DNA from: Microbacteriaceae bacterium
GTDB lineage: Bacteria; Actinomycetota; Actinomycetes; Actinomycetales; Microbacteriaceae
DNA: 40,331 nt
NCBI GenBank assembly: GCA_025464895.1
Contig: JAODMG010000143.1
Span: forward strand, 1-40,331
Reading direction: 5' to 3'
Shown here: piece by piece, positions 35,485-40,331 of the stretch
Layout of the letters: each line of letters starts with the position of its first letter
Position numbering within the stretch: the first letter of the stretch is position 1
Position numbers and translations under genes: made by a program
The notes under the pieces: generated by a model
Database searches by the model: none
What the model saw: the letters and a program-made list of their open reading frames with translations, nothing else
What the model was told of the DNA's origin: nothing

Positions 35485-36789
35485 TTGTCGTCCGTCGACA
35501 CCACCATCCGCCTCATCCGCACCGGAGCGCAGGACGGCAGCATCTGCAGCCCTGACCTCGCAGAAGACCCGTGGGTCATCGACCTGGAGCGGATGCCCGG
35601 CTACGGCCCAGGCTCGTCGATGGGCGACATCATCCCGACCGGAAGCCCGCGTCAGGGCCAGATCCCGGAGGAATACCGCACGGCGTCGAAAGACGAACTG
35701 GACGCGCGCATCCGAGCCGCCAAGGAGACCCTGGGCGAACGCGTGGTCGTCCTCGGACACTTCTACCAGCGCGACGAGGTGGTCGAGTACGCCGATTTCG
35801 TCGGTGACTCCTTCCAGCTGGCGAACCAGGCGATGACGAGGCCGAAGGCCGAGGCGATCGTGTTCTGCGGTGTGCACTTCATGGCGGAGACCGCGGACAT
35901 CCTCGCGCGGCCGGACCAGTCGGTCATCCTTACGAACCTCGCGGCCGGCTGTTCCATGGCGGACATGGCCGACATCGACTCGGTGACCGAGTGCTGGGAG
36001 CAACTCGAAGCGCTGTACGGAACCGAGCCGGATGCCGACGGACGAGCGCCGGTCATCCCCGTCACCTACATGAACTCCTCAGCCGCGCTGAAGGGCTTCT
36101 GCGGCGAGCACGGCGGCATCGTCTGCACCTCGTCGAACGCGACGACGGTGCTCGAGTGGGCATTCCAGCGCGGCCAGCGCGTGCTGTTCTTCCCGGACCA
36201 GCACCTCGGACGCAACACCGCGAAGGCGATGGGGGTGCCGCTCGAGCAATTGCCGATGTGGAACCCGCGCCAGCCGCTCGGCGGCAACGACGACCAGGCG
36301 CTGGCCGACGCCAAGGTGATCCTCTGGCACGGCTTCTGCTCTGTGCACCGCCGGTTCACCGTCGACCAGGTGGAGAAGGCGCGCGTCGACTTCCCCGGCG
36401 TGACGGTGCTCGTGCACCCCGAGTGCCCGATGGCGGTCGTGGATGCAGCGGATGCCGCAGGCTCGACCGACTTCATCGGCAAGGCCATCGCGGCAGCAAC
36501 CGAGCCCGGCGTCTTCGCGATCGGCACGGAAATCAACATGGTGAACCGGCTGGCCGCCGAGTATCCGCAGCACACGATCTTCTCGCTCGATCCGGTGGTC
36601 TGCCCGTGTTCGACGATGTACCGGATTCACCCGAGCTACCTCGCCTGGGTGCTTGAGGGACTCGTCCGCGGTGAGGTCATCAACCAGATCACGGTCGATG
36701 ATGCCGTCGCCGTTCCCGCCCGCATCGCCCTCGAGCGCATGCTCGCCGCCAAGCCAGGACTGACCGCAGCCCAGGTGATCGGCGACTGA
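35485..36789 (+). CDS. nadA: Quinolinate synthase
   Basis: A 434 aa [4Fe-4S] enzyme that condenses iminoaspartate with dihydroxyacetone phosphate to make quinolinate. The likely cluster cysteines are Cys128 (FCGVHFMAET), Cys214 (VCTSSNAT) and Cys373 or Cys375 (VVCPCSTMYRIHP). Other conserved blocks are LGHFYQRDEVV (about 90-100), NLAAGCSMADMA and HPECPMAV. The first 60 residues are an extension common in actinobacterial NadA. The TTG at 35485 is preceded by AGGAG at 35475-35479. nadB follows after 2 bp. The adjacent cysteine desulfurase downstream probably helps assemble its cluster. Confidence 0.97.
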   Translation: MSSVDTTIRLIRTGAQDGSICSPDLAEDPWVIDLERMPGYGPGSSMGDIIPTGSPRQGQIPEEYRTASKDELDARIRAAKETLGERVVVLGHFYQRDEVVEYADFVGDSFQLANQAMTRPKAEAIVFCGVHFMAETADILARPDQSVILTNLAAGCSMADMADIDSVTECWEQLEALYGTEPDADGRAPVIPVTYMNSSAALKGFCGEHGGIVCTSSNATTVLEWAFQRGQRVLFFPDQHLGRNTAKAMGVPLEQLPMWNPRQPLGGNDDQALADAKVILWHGFCSVHRRFTVDQVEKARVDFPGVTVLVHPECPMAVVDAADAAGSTDFIGKAIAAATEPGVFAIGTEINMVNRLAAEYPQHTIFSLDPVVCPCSTMYRIHPSYLAWVLEGLVRGEVINQITVDDAVAVPARIALERMLAAKPGLTAAQVIGD

Positions 36790-36791
36790 TC

Positions 36792-38381
36792 GTGCCCAGT
36801 GTCATTGTCGTCGGTACCGGCATCGCCGGCCTGGTCGCGGCCCTCGAAGCGAGCAGGACGCACTCCGTCACCCTTGTGACGAAGGCGGAGCTCGCGGAGA
36901 GCAACACCAAGTACGCGCAGGGAGGCGTCGCCGCGGTGATGTTTCCGGATGACAGCATCCGGTCGCACATCGAGGACACCCTGCTCGCCGGGGCCGGCCT
37001 CAACTCGCGGAGAGCGGTCGAGGTGCTCTGCTCGGAGGGTCCACCTCGGGTGCGGGACCTCATCCGGCTCGGCGTCGAGTTCGACCTCGAGCACGGCGAG
37101 CTGGCGAGGGGGAGGGAGGCCGCGCATTCGAGCGCGAGGATCCTGCACGCCGGGGGTGACGCCACGGGTGCTGCCATCGAGGCCGCGCTCGTGTCGGCGA
37201 TCCGCGAGTCGGATGTGCGGATCCTCGAGCACAGTTTCGTCAGCGACCTCGTGTTGATCGATGGTCGAGTGGTCGGGGTCGATGTGCTCGACGCGATCGG
37301 TGCATCGCACCGGTTCGAGGCGGACTCGGTCATCCTCGCGAGTGGTGGAGCGGGCCAGCTGTACCGGCACACCACCAATCCGGCGGTGGCGACCGGCGAC
37401 GGAGTTGCGGCGGCCGCACGGGCCGGCGCGGTGCTCGACGACGTCGAGTTCTACCAATTTCACCCGACCTCCCTCGCCGTGCCAGGCAACTTCCTGGTGT
37501 CAGAGGCGGTTCGGGGCGAGGGCGCCGTGCTGCTCGACCTCGACGGCCGACGGTTCATGACCGAGCGGCATCCGGACGGCGAGCTCGCACCGCGAGACGT
37601 GGTCGCGCGGGGAATCGCGGAACAGATGGCCGAGCAGGGTGGAGCCCCGGTGCTCCTCGACGCCACCGCCCTCGGCTCCGAATTCCTTGCCGAGCGTTTC
37701 CCCGGCATCACCGCGGCGTGCCTCACGAGCGGCCTGGACTGGGGCCGGGAACCGATCCCAGTGACTCCGGCGGCGCACTACTGGATGGGTGGTATCCGCA
37801 CCGACGAGTGGGGACGCACATCGCTTCCTGGGCTCTTCGCCGTCGGCGAGGTGGCCTGCACCGGAGTGCACGGCGCCAATCGGCTGGCATCCAACTCGCT
37901 GCTCGAGTCCCTGGTCTTCGCCTGGCGTTCGGTCGGAAAGCTGGACCGGGACTGGCCGGATGAGCCGCTCGCGGCATCCGTGGGGGCACTGCCAGGCGCC
38001 GTGTCTACCGGTGCGGCGGGGTCCGTCATCCGTCCGTCCCAGTACCACGACTCCACGCCGCGGTTCGAGCGCCGCGAGCTGCAGCAACTGTTGTGGGATC
38101 ACGCCGGGCTGTTCCGCGATGCGGACGGCCTCGAGGCCGCTGCGGACCGGCTCGCCGCCTGGCAATCGGCGGCGACGTCGGCGATGCAGCTCGCCGGACC
38201 CCAGGAGCGGGTAGCGGCCAGCGAGGACGCGAACCTGCTCGAGCTCGGCCGCATCCTGGTCACGTCCGCTCTCGCTCGCGAAGAGTCGCGTGGCGCCCAC
38301 TACCGCACAGATTTTCCCCAGTCACGCCCCGAAATGGCCCACCACCTGCGGTGGGCGAGAAAGGTCACTGTTCCATGTTGA
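36792..38381 (+). CDS. nadB: L-aspartate oxidase
   Basis: A 529 aa flavoprotein that oxidises L-aspartate to iminoaspartate, the substrate handed to NadA. The FAD-binding Rossmann motif is VVGTGIAGLVAALEA near the N-terminus. ESNTKYAQGGVAAVM and HSSARILHAGGDATGAAIEA follow, and ANRLASNSLLESLVFAWRS is the signature near residue 362. The HPTSL segment and the succinate dehydrogenase-like capping domain are present. The C-terminal helical domain (about 415-529) contains RIEL-type sequence only loosely. The start is the GTG at 36792, just after the nadA stop. It overlaps nadC by 7 bp. Confidence 0.96.
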   Translation: MPSVIVVGTGIAGLVAALEASRTHSVTLVTKAELAESNTKYAQGGVAAVMFPDDSIRSHIEDTLLAGAGLNSRRAVEVLCSEGPPRVRDLIRLGVEFDLEHGELARGREAAHSSARILHAGGDATGAAIEAALVSAIRESDVRILEHSFVSDLVLIDGRVVGVDVLDAIGASHRFEADSVILASGGAGQLYRHTTNPAVATGDGVAAAARAGAVLDDVEFYQFHPTSLAVPGNFLVSEAVRGEGAVLLDLDGRRFMTERHPDGELAPRDVVARGIAEQMAEQGGAPVLLDATALGSEFLAERFPGITAACLTSGLDWGREPIPVTPAAHYWMGGIRTDEWGRTSLPGLFAVGEVACTGVHGANRLASNSLLESLVFAWRSVGKLDRDWPDEPLAASVGALPGAVSTGAAGSVIRPSQYHDSTPRFERRELQQLLWDHAGLFRDADGLEAAADRLAAWQSAATSAMQLAGPQERVAASEDANLLELGRILVTSALAREESRGAHYRTDFPQSRPEMAHHLRWARKVTVPC

Positions 38382-39259
38382 CCGCGCAACACATCATCCC
38401 GACCGTTCGTGCCGCCCTCGCGGAGGACGCCCCGTGGGGGGATATCACCTCCGAGAGCCTGATCCCGCAGAGCGCGCGGGCCACCGCACGTCTTGTCGCC
38501 CGTGAGGCAGGAGTCCTCAGCGGCTCCGAGGTGTTCAGCGCGGCGATGACGATCACCGACGGGTCGATCGCTGTCACCTTCTTCCTCGCCGACGGCGACG
38601 AATTCGACCGGGGAACCGTGCTGGCCGAGGTCACCGGCCCGGCGCGCGCCGTTCTGCAGGCAGAGAGGGTCGCACTGAACTTCGTGCAGCGGATGTCCGG
38701 AATCGCCACGATCACGGCCAAATACGTCGCGGAGGTAGCCGGCACCGGCGCGCACGTCGTGGACACTCGCAAAACCACACCCGGCCTCCGCCAGTTCGAG
38801 CGTCACGCAGTGCGTTCGGGCGGCGGGAGAAATCATCGATTCTCCCTCTCCGATGCCGTGATGGCGAAAGACAACCACCTCGCTGTCCTCACCGCCGGCG
38901 GCCGGGATCTCACCGAGGCCCTCCTCGAAGTGCGGGGGAGGCTGTCCCACACGACCCATTTCGAGGTCGAAGTCGACCGGATCGAGCAGATCGAACCGGT
39001 GCTCGCCGCGGGCATCGACACGATCATGCTCGACAACTTCAGCATCTCAGAGCTCCACGAGGGTGTGGCGCTGGTCGACGGTCGCGCGATCGTCGAGGCG
39101 AGCGGATCGGTCACCCTCGACACCATCGGGGAGATCGCCCGAACCGGTGTCGACATCATCTCGGTCGGTGCGCTAACCCACAGCGTCCGCTCGCTCGATC
39201 TTGGCCTCGACATCGAGCTGGGCATCGTCCCCGGAACGGATCCGGTCGACGCACCATGA
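38375..39259 (+). CDS. nadC: Nicotinate-nucleotide diphosphorylase (carboxylating)
   Basis: A 294 aa quinolinate phosphoribosyltransferase that makes nicotinate mononucleotide from quinolinate and PRPP. Conserved blocks are EDAPWGDITSESL (about 16-28), ALNFVQRMSGIATITAKYV, then VVDTRKTTPGLRQFERHAVR and DAVMAKDNHLAVL. The C-terminal LDNFSISELHEGVALVDGR carries the final active-site region. The start is the ATG at 38375 inside the end of nadB; the frame open to 38093 lies within nadB and is rejected. The stop overlaps the next ATG (ATGA). Confidence 0.96.
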   Translation: MLTAQHIIPTVRAALAEDAPWGDITSESLIPQSARATARLVAREAGVLSGSEVFSAAMTITDGSIAVTFFLADGDEFDRGTVLAEVTGPARAVLQAERVALNFVQRMSGIATITAKYVAEVAGTGAHVVDTRKTTPGLRQFERHAVRSGGGRNHRFSLSDAVMAKDNHLAVLTAGGRDLTEALLEVRGRLSHTTHFEVEVDRIEQIEPVLAAGIDTIMLDNFSISELHEGVALVDGRAIVEASGSVTLDTIGEIARTGVDIISVGALTHSVRSLDLGLDIELGIVPGTDPVDAP

Positions 39260-40331
39260 TCTACCTGGACAATGCGGCGACAACGCCAGTGCGCCGCGAG
39301 GTGCTCGAGGCGATGTGGCCGTACTTGACCGGCGAATTCGGTAACCCGTCCAGTCACCACGAGATCGGCGAGGCCGCCGCCCGCGCCCTCGCCGCCGCAC
39401 GCGAATCGATCGCGGTGGCCCTCGGCGCGAGGTCATCCGACATCGTCTTCACCTCGGGAGGAACCGAGGCCGACAACCTTGCCGTGAAGGGGATCGCGCT
39501 CGCGAATCCCCGCGGCCGTCACATCATCACAACGGCGATCGAACACGAGGCGATTCTCGAGAGTTGCGCGTACCTGGTGCGGCACCACGGGTTCCGGGTC
39601 AGCGAGGTTCCGCTCGGCGCGGACGGACTGGTGGATCCCGCGGAGGTGGAGCGTCTCATCCGGCCAGACACCACCCTCGTCACGATCATGCACGCGAACA
39701 ACGAGGTCGGCACGGTACAGCCGATCGAGGAGATCGCGGCGGTGGTGTCGAGGTTCGGCGTGCCGATCCACACCGATGCTGTGCAGTCGGCCGGGTGGCT
39801 GCCGGTCGGGTTGTCCACTCTCGGCGTCGACGCGCTCAGCCTCTCCGGCCACAAGCTCGGGGCGCCGAAGGGCATAGGACTGCTCGCGGTGCGGGGCACG
39901 ATACCGCTCGAGCCGGTGCTGCACGGCGGCGGCCAGGAGCGCGGCAGGCGGTCGGGAACCGAGAACGTTGCGGGCATCGTCGGCCTGGCCGAGGCGCTGC
40001 GGCTGTCATCGTCGATCGCCGATTCCGCCGGCAAGGTCGCCCGCATCCGCGACCTCATCATCGACGGCATCCTGGACTCCGTCCCGGGCGCACTCCTCAC
40101 CGGGTCGAGGCGGTCGCGGCTGCCGAACAGCGCGTCGTTCTGCTTCCCCGGGACGAGCGGTGAGGCCGTACTGCTCGAACTGGAGAGCCACGGGATCGTG
40201 GTTTCGAGCGGGTCGGCCTGCGCGGCGGGCAGCGACGAGGCATCCCATGTGCTCGTCGCGCTCGGCATCGAACCGGAGGTCGCGAAGACCGCGGTGCGCT
40301 TCACCCTCGGATCGTCGATCGACGAGGTGGA
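39256..40331 (+). CDS. Cysteine desulfurase, NifS/IscS type (3' end outside window)
   Basis: The first 358 codons of a PLP enzyme that takes sulfur from cysteine for Fe-S clusters and other uses. The N-terminus MIYLDNAATTPVRREVLEAM is typical. The PLP lysine is K200 in SGHKLGAPKGIGLL, the catalytic Cys is Cys322 in SSGSACAAGSDEAS, and HGGGQERGRRSGTENVAGIV is present. The frame continues past the window end with no stop. The start ATG overlaps the nadC stop by 4 bp, so it belongs to the nad operon. A dedicated desulfurase for the NadA cluster, as with nifS beside nadBCA in Bacillus, is the likely role; it could also serve tRNA thiolation. Confidence 0.92.
   Translation, partial: MIYLDNAATTPVRREVLEAMWPYLTGEFGNPSSHHEIGEAAARALAAARESIAVALGARSSDIVFTSGGTEADNLAVKGIALANPRGRHIITTAIEHEAILESCAYLVRHHGFRVSEVPLGADGLVDPAEVERLIRPDTTLVTIMHANNEVGTVQPIEEIAAVVSRFGVPIHTDAVQSAGWLPVGLSTLGVDALSLSGHKLGAPKGIGLLAVRGTIPLEPVLHGGGQERGRRSGTENVAGIVGLAEALRLSSSIADSAGKVARIRDLIIDGILDSVPGALLTGSRRSRLPNSASFCFPGTSGEAVLLELESHGIVVSSGSACAAGSDEASHVLVALGIEPEVAKTAVRFTLGSSIDEV

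Overview
The window is high-GC chromosomal DNA from an actinobacterium, most likely of the family Microbacteriaceae. This is an inference from gene content and order (hrcA-dnaJ-rsmE-HIT-phoH-ybeY-corC-era followed by leuA, recO and uppS; lepA and rpsT divergent; nadABC with an NrtR-type regulator), from the GTG and TTG starts, and from many apparently leaderless promoters. Nearly everything is housekeeping. I see no rRNA, tRNA, CRISPR array, prophage or insertion-sequence transposase.

Layout. 1-823: 3' end of an osmoprotectant-type ABC substrate-binding protein. 932-3878: dedA and a pabC-like lyase on the minus strand, divergent from pabB across 11 bp. 4013-6595: leuS. 6638-11259: a tandemly duplicated comEA-comEC competence locus in which each copy has kept a different gene intact. 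Copy 1 has an intact comEA and a wrecked comEC; copy 2 has a frameshifted, shortened comEA and an intact comEC. A small membrane-protein gene and palindromic repeats lie between them. 11299-16841: holA, rpsT (minus), lepA, a DUF1990 gene and hemW. 16850-17754: two DUF4870 genes on the minus strand. 17918-25145: a CIRCE operator, then hrcA, dnaJ, rsmE, a HIT protein, phoH, ybeY, a CNNM/CorC transporter-like gene and era, linking heat-shock control to ribosome maturation. 25450-29611: a leucine-rich leader peptide with attenuator, leuA, alr and ddl. 29537-31961: a minus-strand TRIC-type channel that overlaps ddl tail to tail, then recO and uppS. 31962-32396: non-coding, with two copies of a roughly 100 bp inverted-repeat element that also occurs after era. 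32397-34622: an oxidoreductase and a class V aminotransferase. 34669-40331: NrtR promoter and operator, nrtR, nadA, nadB, nadC and a truncated cysteine desulfurase, forming a coupled NAD-biosynthesis operon.

The parts most worth a second look are regulatory and evolutionary. They are the reciprocally decayed com duplication, the interlocked symmetric leaderless promoters between pabC and pabB, the leuA leader whose last two Leu codons are complementary to the leuA Shine-Dalgarno, the NrtR-like palindrome at the nrtR start site, the dispersed inverted-repeat family, and a recurring layout in which a -10 hexamer sits 6 nt before the start codon. I found no convincing new multi-gene system.
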